Assembly (NCBI GenBank): GCA_002412925.1
Contig: DHVZ01000076.1
Span: 1 to 64,000 of the forward strand
DNA length: 64,000 bases
From: Anaerolineales bacterium UBA5195
Lineage (GTDB): Bacteria > Chloroflexota > Anaerolineae > Anaerolineales > Villigracilaceae
Direction: 5' to 3'
Shown: positions 9,025 through 16,397 of the stretch, piece by piece
Layout: each line of letters begins with the position of its first letter
Position numbering within the stretch: the stretch's first letter is position 1
Translations under genes and position numbers: made by a program
Notes under the pieces: generated by a model
The model's database searches: none
Told to the model about the DNA's origin: nothing
The model's input: only the letters and a program-made list of their open reading frames with translations

Positions 9025-9531
9025 TCAATCCGTCTGAACATCGTCATCACCCGGCCAATCCAATTCTTGCAGGAATTCTTCCCAAGATTCCAGTCGCTTG
9101 GCATCCGCGACTTCGTTTTTCGTCCGCAAAATCTCCTGCCACTGCTTCTGGATTTCATCCTGCTCGTACCCAATAAAGGTCATCTCCCACAGGCAGTGGC
9201 AAATGATGTCAAGCGAGGAAATAGTCTTCAAGGTTTCAGGGTCAATCTCCATCCCCAGCCAGTCTTCCCAGGGACGGAACTCAATCGCATAGAATTCCAG
9301 GTCTTCCAAATCCTGCGCTGAAACATCCCAATATCCACCGAATTCATCATCCTTCGGGACATATTCGATCATCAGGCGCATGGTTGTGTCTACCGGGGAA
9401 GCTGAAAGCAATGTCCAGTAGACGCGCTCGTAGCCCGGAAGGCTGGTTTCCTGGTCAGGGTATAGACGCAACAAATTGGGCTAAACTTCATCCCAACGGG
9501 ATTGTTGGAGCAAATCCAGCAACCGTGTCAC
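9025..9531 (-). pseudogene. DUF6557-type protein with an in-frame TAG
   Basis: Full-length homology to the DUF6557 family (function unknown) can be read from a GTG at 9531: 'LLDLLQQSRWDEV', then TAG (9483-9481), then 'PNLLRLYPDQETSLPGYE' and the conserved 'EFRPWEDWLGMEID' and 'LDIICHCLWEMTFIGYE'. The stop replaces a position that is usually Lys or a polar residue in this N-terminal block. A TTG at 9474 could restart translation but would remove the conserved N-terminus. The GTG follows the Fic stop by 3 nt, so it was second in a Fic operon. Either a nonsense mutation or a base error explains it. Confidence 0.7.
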
Positions 9532-9534
9532 CTC

Positions 9535-10473
9535 TCAAACTCCAAGCCTATTGACCGATTCTAGATACATTGTCACTGCCCGCCGAGTTGTGTACCAAAC
9601 TTTGCCGCGTTTCACTGCTTCAATGCGCCCCAAGCGCGCCAACAAACTAAGGTATTCCTGACTATAAGGCGTTTCTTTGACCGCCACGCGCAGGGGAATC
9701 CAGGTTTCAGTTTCTTCGGGCTGGGACAGGCGGGGAGTGCAGGCTTCCAGATAAAGGGTCAGGCTGCGCTCCACGGCGCGCCCGACAAAATTGACCAGCG
9801 GCGCAAACTTGCCTGCATCCGCTTCGGCCAGAACGCGGTAATACTGCTGCCGATTGGTGCGCAGAATCACGGTTGGGGGATATCCCTGGCGCATCAGGAG
9901 TAGATTCATCACCAGCCGCGCTGTGCGCCCATTACCATCAACAAAGGGGTGAATTGCCACCAGACGGTGATGGGCCAGGGCGGCCAGTTCCACCGGATAG
10001 GTTCCTTGACTATCTGCGAGCCACTGTCCCCATTCATCCATTTGCTGAGGCACCAACCAGGATTCAGGTGGGGTATGCGCGACTCCAGCAATCAGCACCT
10101 GTGTCTCGCGATATTTTCCGGCGGAATCGTCATCGATGCGAGTCAGCACCAGCTTATGCATCTGGCGCACATGAAAAAGGGTGAGCGGCTCGCTGGTATT
10201 TGCCAGCACTTCAACAAATTCGATGGCGTCGCGATGGTTAATCACCTCGAAATGTTCCCGCAGGCTCTTGCCTCCAATCGTCAGGCCGGTTTCCAGGATC
10301 AGTTTGGTTTCATGCAGGGTAATGGTGCTGCCCTCGATAGCGTTGGAGTTGTAAATCCACTCAACCAGGATTTGCTCCTTCAGGCGATTGACCGCCGCCG
10401 AGGGTAGAGGGCCTAAGGCATCCAGTTGGCGTTTTTTCGTATCCAGGCGTTTTAGCAGACGGGGTTCAAGCAC
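9535..10473 (-). CDS. Fic family protein (class II AMPylator-like) with C-terminal HTH
   Basis: 312 aa from a GTG at 10473. Fic enzymes usually transfer AMP to hydroxyl side chains. The active motif HPFVDGNGRTAR is intact (His175). The N-terminal inhibitory helix motif SNAIEG (Ser43, Glu47) marks class II, in which the enzyme is self-inhibited. The C-terminal 60 residues, with 'VAVKETPYSQEYLSLLAR', look like an excisionase/MerR-type DNA-binding helix-turn-helix. The frame is open to 10674, with ATGs at 10518 and upstream, but those lie in a palindromic regulatory region. The GTG has GAGGA 4 nt upstream and sits where family members begin, a few residues before 'LLKRLD'. The start is uncertain; the family call is firm. 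Confidence 0.88.
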   Translation of the reverse strand: MLEPRLLKRLDTKKRQLDALGPLPSAAVNRLKEQILVEWIYNSNAIEGSTITLHETKLILETGLTIGGKSLREHFEVINHRDAIEFVEVLANTSEPLTLFHVRQMHKLVLTRIDDDSAGKYRETQVLIAGVAHTPPESWLVPQQMDEWGQWLADSQGTYPVELAALAHHRLVAIHPFVDGNGRTARLVMNLLLMRQGYPPTVILRTNRQQYYRVLAEADAGKFAPLVNFVGRAVERSLTLYLEACTPRLSQPEETETWIPLRVAVKETPYSQEYLSLLARLGRIEAVKRGKVWYTTRRAVTMYLESVNRLGV

Positions 10474-10486
10474 AGGTTCCTCGCAG

Positions 10487-10529
10487 ATCGATATCGGTAT
10501 GGAGATTTTATTATACATCCGATATCGAT
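10487..10529 (-). promoter_or_regulatory. double palindrome operator around the fic -10 region
   Basis: ATCGATATCGG (10487-10497) and CCGATATCGAT (10519-10529) are perfect 11-bp inverted arms 21 nt apart. Each contains the self-complementary CGATATCG, so the site presents two identical palindromes 31 bp (about three turns) apart. A TATAAT on the minus strand (10515-10510) lies between them. No good -35 box is visible. The HTH at the end of the Fic protein is a possible ligand for the site. Confidence 0.65.
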
Positions 10530-10750
10530 ATTGCTCTAGCTTTTGCATAACATCCACGCTCAAAAGCAAGTGACTTATCCTTTCCGGAAAAGATTGGGCA
10601 GGAACCCGATTAAACCCCCAAAGAAAGCCACTCGGGGAATTCAAGAACATCCCCCAGGATAGTTCTTGTGGCACTCAAAACCAGCCACTCTACCTTTTAC
10701 TTGATGCCATCCAAATGGGTATTTCTAATTGTCGTTGGTAGCATTCAAGT

Positions 10751-10776
10751 ATTAGACATCTTATACGATGTCTAAT
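10751..10776 (+). promoter_or_regulatory. 10-bp inverted repeat upstream of the RHH-DUF433 gene
   Basis: ATTAGACATC (10751-10760) and GATGTCTAAT (10767-10776) are perfect arms around a 6-nt spacer. AT-rich -10-like boxes (TAATAT, TATAGT) follow immediately. The ribbon-helix-helix protein encoded 60 nt downstream is the obvious candidate to bind it, as for antitoxin autorepression. Confidence 0.65.
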
Positions 10777-10835
10777 ATGATGTATAGTGCGTCTGGGAAT
10801 CGCCTGCAAATGGAACAGGCGGAAGGAGAACCAAG

Positions 10836-11570
10836 ATGACGCGTTACGCATTGAATTTACCCGCCAAGTTAAAACAGGAAGCTGAAAAATTGGCATCGCG
10901 CCAAGGGGTTTCACTAAACCAGTTCATTATGTGGTCTGTGGCTGACAAAGTTGCCTCGCTACAGTATGATTTGGATGATCCAAAATTTCCAGGGATTACC
11001 TACCGGCGTGGAGCTTCGGGTAGTATCACACCCGTTTTGCGCGGTTCAGGTTTAAGGGTGCAAACGCTGGTTATTGATGCGCTGCAGGGGTTATTGCCAG
11101 AACAAATTGCCAGCGAATACGATCTGGAAGTGACACGAGTCAAGGAAGCGCAGGCCTTTTACGAGGCTCACCGTGCAGAAATTAATGCCAGCATTCAGCT
11201 TGAGCAGGGTTTGGGGGCAGTTTTGGTTTCCCCGGCGCAGCGCTTTAACCTGCTGTGGTTCGTGAAATCCGGGGTGGCTGTTTACGCGCTGGCCGTGATC
11301 GGCAGCCGTTTGTACCTGAATATGACCAGCGAGGTCTCACCCGAGGCCTGGGCCGGGATGCTTGGCACCGCACAGACCGCCGTGAATGTCGTCGCCAATA
11401 CCCGCGGCAACGTCACCACGGCGATTGTCTGGGCACTCTGGCTGGTCATCCCCCTCGGCTATTTCTCGATGCTGGTCCAGAAGCTGTTCCTGAACCCTGT
11501 TTCGTTGATCAACCCACTCTCGTCCTACGCGGATATGCTGGCCATGCTGCGTGACCGGGGTGGAGGATAA
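10836..11570 (+). CDS. RHH-DUF433 antitoxin-like protein fused to a membrane segment
   Basis: 244 aa. Residues 1-40 ('RYALNLPAKLKQEAEKLA', 'GVSLNQFIMW') resemble a HicB/CopG-type ribbon-helix-helix. Residues about 48-120 ('ITYRRGASGSITPVLRGSG', 'PEQIASEYDL') match DUF433 antitoxin-like proteins, which normally end near residue 125. Here the frame continues without a stop into an unrelated, more GC-rich stretch with two hydrophobic segments (about 140-160 and 205-225). I do not recognise the C-terminal half. No PIN- or Mut7-C-type toxin gene follows. The ribosome site is AAGGAG, 7 nt before the ATG. This looks like a fusion made by deletion or insertion. Confidence 0.7.
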   Translation: MTRYALNLPAKLKQEAEKLASRQGVSLNQFIMWSVADKVASLQYDLDDPKFPGITYRRGASGSITPVLRGSGLRVQTLVIDALQGLLPEQIASEYDLEVTRVKEAQAFYEAHRAEINASIQLEQGLGAVLVSPAQRFNLLWFVKSGVAVYALAVIGSRLYLNMTSEVSPEAWAGMLGTAQTAVNVVANTRGNVTTAIVWALWLVIPLGYFSMLVQKLFLNPVSLINPLSSYADMLAMLRDRGGG

Positions 11571-11593
11571 TCCCATATCTTTGAGGAGAAAAC

Positions 11594-12049
11594 ATGACTG
11601 AAAAAACTACCCCCCAGCAAGCCCCTGTCTTTCTCACCACCAGTGACTTGATTAGTGAGGCGATTGGCGAATATTACAAAAAACAAGACCAGGTGGTTGC
11701 AGATCTCGAAGCGCGCGCACAGGCCTTATTCGGCCGCATTGCACCCGAACATGCGTCTTTTGCTGAGTGCTATTCCAATGGTGAGGAGAACATTATGTGC
11801 GATGTTGAGGATGTGATAGATGGCTTTAAATTGCTTTCGCTTTCCTTTCACAAGGGCGCAACCCCGGAAGCCGACTATTTCCTGGTCGCGAATTACATGC
11901 ACCTTACCAGTTCAGTGCGCATTTACACCCTGTACGATCTGGGACGTGCTATGCACGAAATTACTAAAATGGCCCAGGAGGTTTTGATGACCTTCAGGCA
12001 AGCCATTCTCGATGGCAACCCGTGCCCGTGGGCTTCGAATCCTGAATAA
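11594..12049 (+). CDS. hypothetical protein, 151 aa
   Basis: Not recognised. It begins 23 nt after the fusion gene with a strong GAGGAG ribosome site. The protein is soluble and mostly helical in character, with an early charged helix ('GEYYKKQDQVVADLEARA'), two isolated Cys ('AECYSN' and 'IMCDVED') and a Pro/Trp-rich end. It probably shares a transcript with the gene before it. Confidence 0.6.
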   Translation: MTEKTTPQQAPVFLTTSDLISEAIGEYYKKQDQVVADLEARAQALFGRIAPEHASFAECYSNGEENIMCDVEDVIDGFKLLSLSFHKGATPEADYFLVANYMHLTSSVRIYTLYDLGRAMHEITKMAQEVLMTFRQAILDGNPCPWASNPE

Positions 12050-12395
12050 CAAGATTGGTAAATCCGTCCCTTTCATTCACAGAATGAACAGGATCAATTT
12101 ATCAACCTGCCGCTCCGGTATGTTGGTACTGCATCTCAACGTTGGTTCTTGAATCTTGACAACTGAATAGCTGCACTACGAGCATACAGGGAAACACTCC
12201 ATCCTTTTGTACCTGCCTACGGCGGCACTTCACCTGCCACTGGCAGGCACGGGCCGGGTTTTTCTCCGGAAGAACACCGGAGCGAGACAGCCCGGAAGAA
12301 CACCGGAGCGAGACAGCCCGGCCAATTCATTTATCAGCCGGGGAGAAACCCGGTACACAGTCCTGTGGCAGCAGCCATAGGAAAAGGAGAATCAC
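12050..12395 (+). other. structured 345-nt intergenic region with tandem repeat
   Basis: No gene. CCTGCCACTGGCAGG near 12233 is a near-perfect palindrome. Two exact 26-bp tandem copies beginning CCGGAAGAACACCGGAGCG fill 12266-12317. Outside them, CCGGGTTTTTCTCCGG (12254-12269) and CCGGGGAGAAACCCGG (12338-12353) are imperfect inverted partners, so the tandem copies could sit in the loop of a long stem. It ends at an AAGGAG ribosome site for the next gene. Confidence 0.6.
12266..12317 (+). repeat. 26-bp tandem duplication
   Basis: Copies 12266-12291 and 12292-12317 are identical. Each contains the inverted pair CCGG...CCGG, so each can fold on its own. Confidence 0.85.
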
Positions 12396-12602
12396 ATGGC
12401 TGTAACTGACACATTGTTCGTTGAATTGGGAGACGGAAGCCACTTCATCCCGGAAATCCAACCTGTGGACCTTGAAGTGCGCTACCCCGAATGCGGGGAA
12501 AGCCTGCGTCTGGGAACCCTGGATCTGGCAACCACTGGTGGCTGCCAGATCCCGTTCGTTTTCTGCACCAACAACTGCGATCTGCGCGGCTATGCCTTCT
12601 GA
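12396..12602 (+). CDS. small Cys-containing hypothetical protein, 68 aa
   Basis: Not recognised. The AAGGAG ribosome site lies 6 nt before the ATG. The protein has four Cys: one in 'YPECGES' and three in 'GGCQIPFVFCTNNCDLRG'. That spacing could hold a zinc or make a ribbon-like fold. A Gly-Gly just before the Cys-rich end is also seen in peptide precursors, but no modifying enzymes lie nearby. Confidence 0.6.
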   Translation: MAVTDTLFVELGDGSHFIPEIQPVDLEVRYPECGESLRLGTLDLATTGGCQIPFVFCTNNCDLRGYAF

Positions 12603-12610
12603 GAGCCGAC

Positions 12611-12811
12611 ATGCACATTCTGGATGTCCTTCTTCGTGGGGCAATTCAAACCGCCGTCATGGGAGTCTGGGGTCTGTTTGGTCTGGCGCTCATCGCCGGC
12701 CTGACGGGTCGAGCCTTCCGCTGGTTCTGGATGAAAACCCATCCAATCACAGCGGTTGTCCATGTCTCAGAGGATGAGGTGGTTGAGGCAGAATGGGTGC
12801 GCGAGTTTTAA
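12611..12811 (+). CDS. small single-pass membrane protein, 66 aa
   Basis: Starts 8 nt after the preceding stop, so the two are probably cotranscribed. One membrane helix is seen ('AVMGVWGLFGLALIAGL'), followed by a basic/aromatic segment and an acidic tail. The family is not recognised. Confidence 0.5.
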   Translation: MHILDVLLRGAIQTAVMGVWGLFGLALIAGLTGRAFRWFWMKTHPITAVVHVSEDEVVEAEWVREF

Positions 12812-12898
12812 TCAATTCCGCGCAACCAACCAGACCCACAGCACTTCACAACAGAAATACACACACCCTGGAAGGAGCGCTTTTGCGCTTGTTCCACC

Positions 12899-12939
12899 AA
12901 CGCAAACAGGGAGAAACTTTTGTTCTCCCTGTTTGCGTT
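12899..12939 (+). other. 17-bp perfect hairpin
   Basis: Left arm 12899-12915 and right arm 12923-12939 are exact reverse complements with a 7-nt loop (ACTTTTG). A smaller hairpin AGCGC-TTTT-GCGCT precedes it at 12876-12889. No T-run follows. It separates the 66-aa gene from the 71-aa gene. Confidence 0.85.
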
Positions 12940-12980
12940 CCCACACACAACGCCGGGCCTGGCCCGGTCTGGAGGTCAAG

Positions 12981-13196
12981 ATGCAGCAGTTATACACCGT
13001 CAAAGTCGCGCGGGTTGTCCTGGCAGAAAACCTGGACGAGGCGCGCAAGCTGGCGCTCTCCGTGGATAACCCGGAGGATGTCGAGTCGGTCGAACCCATT
13101 CAAGGCCTGTTCGACATTCCGCAGGGTTGGGAAAATGCCGTGCCGTATGGCGCGGAAGAGCAAACCACCCGGCAGTGCCTGGCGGCCTACCTATAA
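12981..13196 (+). CDS. small hypothetical protein, 71 aa
   Basis: Not recognised. A strong ribosome site (GGAGG, 5 nt before the ATG) supports this start over the longer open frame upstream. The N-terminal strand-helix 'LYTVKVARVVLAENLDEARKLAL' and the 'IPQGWENAVPYG' end recall small proteins of plasmids and integrated elements, but I cannot name a family. Confidence 0.55.
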   Translation: MQQLYTVKVARVVLAENLDEARKLALSVDNPEDVESVEPIQGLFDIPQGWENAVPYGAEEQTTRQCLAAYL

Positions 13197-13397
13197 ACCC
13201 GACTTGGATACCCTGCTGCTCGCCAAGTTTCAATCTTTCAAAAATGCCATTATTCAACCTTGATCAGTATACGTGTGTGGATTGGGGGAAAAATACATGA
13301 GAGCATTTCCCGGTATCTGAAACCGAATTGAAAAGCCAGCGTTATTACAACCGCGGGTAGCGGGGCGCGCCATTTCCCACAAAGCGGTCAGGGAAAA

Positions 13398-13438
13398 AAG
13401 CAGAAATCCGAAGGTTCAGAACCTTCGGATTTCTGCTT
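13398..13438 (-). terminator. intrinsic terminator overlapping the phosphatase stop codon
   Basis: A 20-bp stem (13398-13417 with 13419-13438), followed on the minus strand by a run of T. The stem starts inside the 3' end of the phosphatase coding sequence and contains its stop codon, so the last codons also form the terminator. Confidence 0.85.
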
Positions 13439-13874
13439 GCCAGAGCCGCGCGAAATGTAGTATCCGGCTGCGGATGTAGTACATCCCCGGGTCGGCCGCC
13501 GGGCGTCGCTGCTGGATGAGCCGCATCGCCGCATCTGGGGGATGTCCCTGCGCAATTAAAATCGCCGCGCCCATGGCCACGCTGCGATGACGTCCCTTCG
13601 CGCAATGTGAATACACTTTTCCTCCGTTACGGATGGTTTCCAGCGCCGCCAGCGTGCCCTGAACAAGTTTTTGGATCGGGATCAGGATGATCGGGCTGTC
13701 AATCGTGCGCAGCCAGAGAAAGTTCAGCGCTTCTGGATGCAAATCGGGGTGCGGCGAGCGCAAGAAGCGCATATTGATCACCAACTGCACGCCCAAATCC
13801 CGCAGGTGGTCGTAATCCAGCGCGGTTGGGGTTGTGCCGATAAACAGGTCATTCGTGATTTGTGAAAAATCCAT
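13416..13874 (-). CDS. dual-specificity/tyrosine phosphatase family protein
   Basis: 152 aa. The catalytic loop HCAKGRHRS (Cys91, Arg97) is intact. The upstream 'RTIDSPI' supplies the likely general acid Asp59. The protein is close to the small dual-specificity (PTP-like) bacterial phosphatases. The substrate is unknown. It appears monocistronic: a -10 box TAAGAT lies 6 nt before the ATG and a terminator overlaps the stop. Confidence 0.85.
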   Translation of the reverse strand: MDFSQITNDLFIGTTPTALDYDHLRDLGVQLVINMRFLRSPHPDLHPEALNFLWLRTIDSPIILIPIQKLVQGTLAALETIRNGGKVYSHCAKGRHRSVAMGAAILIAQGHPPDAAMRLIQQRRPAADPGMYYIRSRILHFARLWQAEIRRF

Positions 13875-13880
13875 CCGCCA

Positions 13881-13886
13881 ATCTTA
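13881..13886 (-). promoter_or_regulatory. -10 box for a leaderless phosphatase mRNA
   Basis: TAAGAT on the minus strand, 6 nt before the ATG at 13874. At that spacing transcription would begin at or next to the start codon. No ribosome site is present. Confidence 0.5.
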
Positions 13887-13950
13887 TCATGGGTAACAGG
13901 AAAAGATTGGGCATAAATTTTGATGCAAACACGCATTAAGGAGCGCTGCC

Positions 13951-14028
13951 ATGTCCCTTGACGAGGCAATCAAAATCATGCAATCCAAAATTGCCGCCGC
14001 CGCTTTCGGCCTGAAATTTCTTATTTAG
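13951..14028 (+). CDS. possible 25-aa leader peptide upstream of thrC
   Basis: An AAGGAG ribosome site lies 8-9 nt before the ATG. The peptide MSLDEAIKIMQSKI plus 11 more residues has four Ile and no Thr. A hairpin (14023-14053) begins inside the last codon, so a ribosome at the stop codon would cover its left arm. This resembles attenuator layouts, and Ile is an end product of the threonine branch, but the hairpin lacks a good T-run. Confidence 0.35.
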   Translation: MSLDEAIKIMQSKIAAAAFGLKFLI

Positions 14029-14053
14029 GGTGGGTCTCAGACCTGCCCTAAAT
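14023..14053 (+). other. hairpin between leader peptide and thrC
   Basis: ATTTAGGG (14023-14030) pairs with CCCTAAAT (14046-14053), and GGTCT pairs with AGACC inside, joined by two possible G-U pairs. It is the only strong structure between the leader frame and thrC. Confidence 0.6.
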
Positions 14054-14117
14054 CATTTGTGCCCGATCGCCCATTCTATGTTAAACTTGCACGAAATTTT
14101 TTGGAAGGATTCTTCCC

Positions 14118-15173
14118 ATGGCTTATCACGGACTTTTGGACAAATACGGTTCCCTGCTTGATTTGCCCGAACATACCCAACCCGTCACCTTGCTTGAGGG
14201 CAACACGCCTTTGATTCAGGCTGGCAGTTTAGCCCGCCACCTGGGCGGCGGATTTGAGCTTTTTGTCAAATTTGAAGGGCTTAACCCGACAGGTTCCTTT
14301 AAAGACCGCGGTATGACCGCCGCTGTCAGCGAAGCGCTTGGGCGCGGCGCAAAAACCGTCATCTGTGCCAGCACCGGGAACACGGCTGCCTCGGCGGCCG
14401 CTTACGCCTCCCGCGCCGGATTGAAGTCGATTGTGCTGATCCCGCAGGGCAAAGTTGCCGCCGGGAAATTAGCCGGGGCGATTGCCTATGGCGCGCAAGT
14501 CATCCAGATCGACGGCTCGTTCGATGACGCCCTGACGATGGTTGTGCAAATCTCGGATAAGCACCCGATCTGTCTGGTCAACTCCATCAATCCATATCGC
14601 ATTGAGGGACAGAAAACTTCTGCCTTTGAAATCTGCGACAATCTCGGCCAGGCTCCCGACTGGCTGTGCCTGCCGGTTGGCAACGCGGGTAACATCACCG
14701 CGTACTGGGCTGGATTTAAACAATACGATTCGCTAAATGCCACCGGCCTGCCGCAGGTTTTGGGTGTGCAGGCGGCAGGCTCTGCCCCGCTGGTGCTCGG
14801 ACATCCGGTCGAAAAGCCCGAAACGGTGGCCACCGCCATTCGCATCGGCAAACCGGCGCGGGGCGAGCAGGCGCTCGAGGCGGTGGAACAATCGAGGGGC
14901 CGTATTATTGCCGTCAGCGATGACGAAATCTTGTCAATGCAGCGCCTCCTTGCCAGGCTGGAGGGCATCTGGGTCGAACCGGCCTCCGCTGCCGGGCTGG
15001 CTGGGTTGGCGCATGAAATTGCCGCTGGGAAATTTGATGCCAAAGGCAGGCGCATCGTCGCTGTCTGCACCGGGCACGGTCTCAAAGACCCAGACATCAT
15101 CACCCGGGAGATGGCTAAACCGCAAATCGTCCCGCCACAGCTTGAGGCGCTCGAGGAAATCATTCTGGCATAA
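14118..15173 (+). CDS. thrC: threonine synthase
   Basis: PLP enzyme converting O-phosphohomoserine to threonine. The 351-aa length fits the short class. The PLP lysine is Lys62 in GSFKDRG; 'ASTGNTAASAAAYA' is the phosphate-binding loop; the substrate region includes 'NSINPYRIEGQK'. The ribosome site GGAAGG precedes the ATG. It is the first gene of a thrC-aminotransferase-thrB cluster. Confidence 0.95.
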   Translation: MAYHGLLDKYGSLLDLPEHTQPVTLLEGNTPLIQAGSLARHLGGGFELFVKFEGLNPTGSFKDRGMTAAVSEALGRGAKTVICASTGNTAASAAAYASRAGLKSIVLIPQGKVAAGKLAGAIAYGAQVIQIDGSFDDALTMVVQISDKHPICLVNSINPYRIEGQKTSAFEICDNLGQAPDWLCLPVGNAGNITAYWAGFKQYDSLNATGLPQVLGVQAAGSAPLVLGHPVEKPETVATAIRIGKPARGEQALEAVEQSRGRIIAVSDDEILSMQRLLARLEGIWVEPASAAGLAGLAHEIAAGKFDAKGRRIVAVCTGHGLKDPDIITREMAKPQIVPPQLEALEEIILA

Positions 15174-15205
15174 TCACGCCAGGCATTGCAAGAAAGAAGG
15201 TCAAG

Positions 15206-16369
15206 ATGGCTTATGCGCAGAGAACCACCCACCTGAGACCAGAGGGGGCTTACCAGGTGTTGGCCAAAGCTAACCAGTTGGAAGCAGCTGGCCGCAAAAT
15301 TATCCACTTCGAAATTGGCCAGCCCGATTTTGAGACATTTCCGAACGTCAGCATGGCTGGCATTCGCGCCATCTCACAGGGCCGCACACGCTATACCTCG
15401 CCCTCCGGCATGCCTTCGCTCTGCGAAGCGATTGCCGAGGACTGCGGACGCCGTCGCGGCATCCAGGTCGATCCTGCGCAAGTGGTGGTTGGGCCAGGGG
15501 CAAAACCTGCGCTTTTCTTTCCGACTCTGGCCCTGGTCGAGCCGGGCGACGAGGTCATCTACCCTGACCCGGGCTTCCCCACTTACGAGGCCATGATTCG
15601 TGTGGCGGGCGGTGTGCCAGTGGCTGTGCCGTTGCTGGAAGAGAACAGTTTTTCGTTCGACCTGCAAGCCTTCGATAAGCTGGTCAACCAGCGTACCAAA
15701 CTGGTTATTCTCAACTCGCCAGGCAACCCCACGGGCGGCGTCATGCCGCTGGCTGACTTGGAACACATTGCCCAAAAGGCCATGGAAGAGGATTTCTGGG
15801 TCATGTCTGATGAAATCTACGCCCGGATTGCCTACGATGGGTTGGCTGCGCCATCGATCAGTTCTATTCCTGGGATGCAGGCGCGCACAATCATTGTGGA
15901 CGGCTTCTCGAAAACATATGCCATGACTGGTTGGCGGTTGGGCTACGGGATCATGCCACGCGGGCTGGCAGACAGCGTGGGATTGCTGCTCACGCATTCG
16001 ATCGGATCGACGGCCATGTTTACCCAATATGCCGGGGTCGAAGCTGTTTTAGGCCAGCAGGAACAGGTGGAGGCCATGGTGGCGGAATATCAGCGTCGTC
16101 GCGATGTGATCGTCGCCGGGTTGAATTCCATCCCCGGGATTCGCTGCCAGAAACCGCGGGGCGCCTTTTACGTTTTCCCCAATATCACGGGAACCGGCCT
16201 GGGATCGAACGAACTGGCAAACTTGATCCTTGAAAAGGCTGGCGTGGCGCTCTTGCCGGGTTCGTCCTTCGGGGAATTCGGTGAAGGCTACCTGCGCATT
16301 TCGTATGCCAACACCCTCGAAAATATCGAACGCGGTCTCGAGCAAATTCGCTCGGTTTTGAAAACCTGA
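15206..16369 (+). CDS. PLP-dependent class I aminotransferase (aspartate aminotransferase-like)
   Basis: 387 aa, fold type I. The Schiff-base lysine is Lys236 in 'SKTYAMTGWRLGY'. 'NSPGNPTGGV' and 'SDEIYARIAYDG' are the usual substrate and cofactor loops, and the Arg near the C-terminus is in 'YLRISYAN'. Its place between thrC and thrB suggests it makes or uses aspartate-family amino acids. Exact substrates cannot be read from sequence. Confidence 0.88.
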   Translation: MAYAQRTTHLRPEGAYQVLAKANQLEAAGRKIIHFEIGQPDFETFPNVSMAGIRAISQGRTRYTSPSGMPSLCEAIAEDCGRRRGIQVDPAQVVVGPGAKPALFFPTLALVEPGDEVIYPDPGFPTYEAMIRVAGGVPVAVPLLEENSFSFDLQAFDKLVNQRTKLVILNSPGNPTGGVMPLADLEHIAQKAMEEDFWVMSDEIYARIAYDGLAAPSISSIPGMQARTIIVDGFSKTYAMTGWRLGYGIMPRGLADSVGLLLTHSIGSTAMFTQYAGVEAVLGQQEQVEAMVAEYQRRRDVIVAGLNSIPGIRCQKPRGAFYVFPNITGTGLGSNELANLILEKAGVALLPGSSFGEFGEGYLRISYANTLENIERGLEQIRSVLKT

Positions 16370-16397
16370 TCACGTTCGTTTGATTGGAGCAACAAGT

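Noticed and set aside
8709..9176. 155-aa frame after the TIR gene.
   Set aside because: No domain or ribosome site is seen, and its second half is antisense to the conserved DUF6557 remnant.
12266..12317. Tandem copies considered as a CRISPR fragment.
   Set aside because: The two copies are directly adjacent with no spacer, and no cas genes are present.
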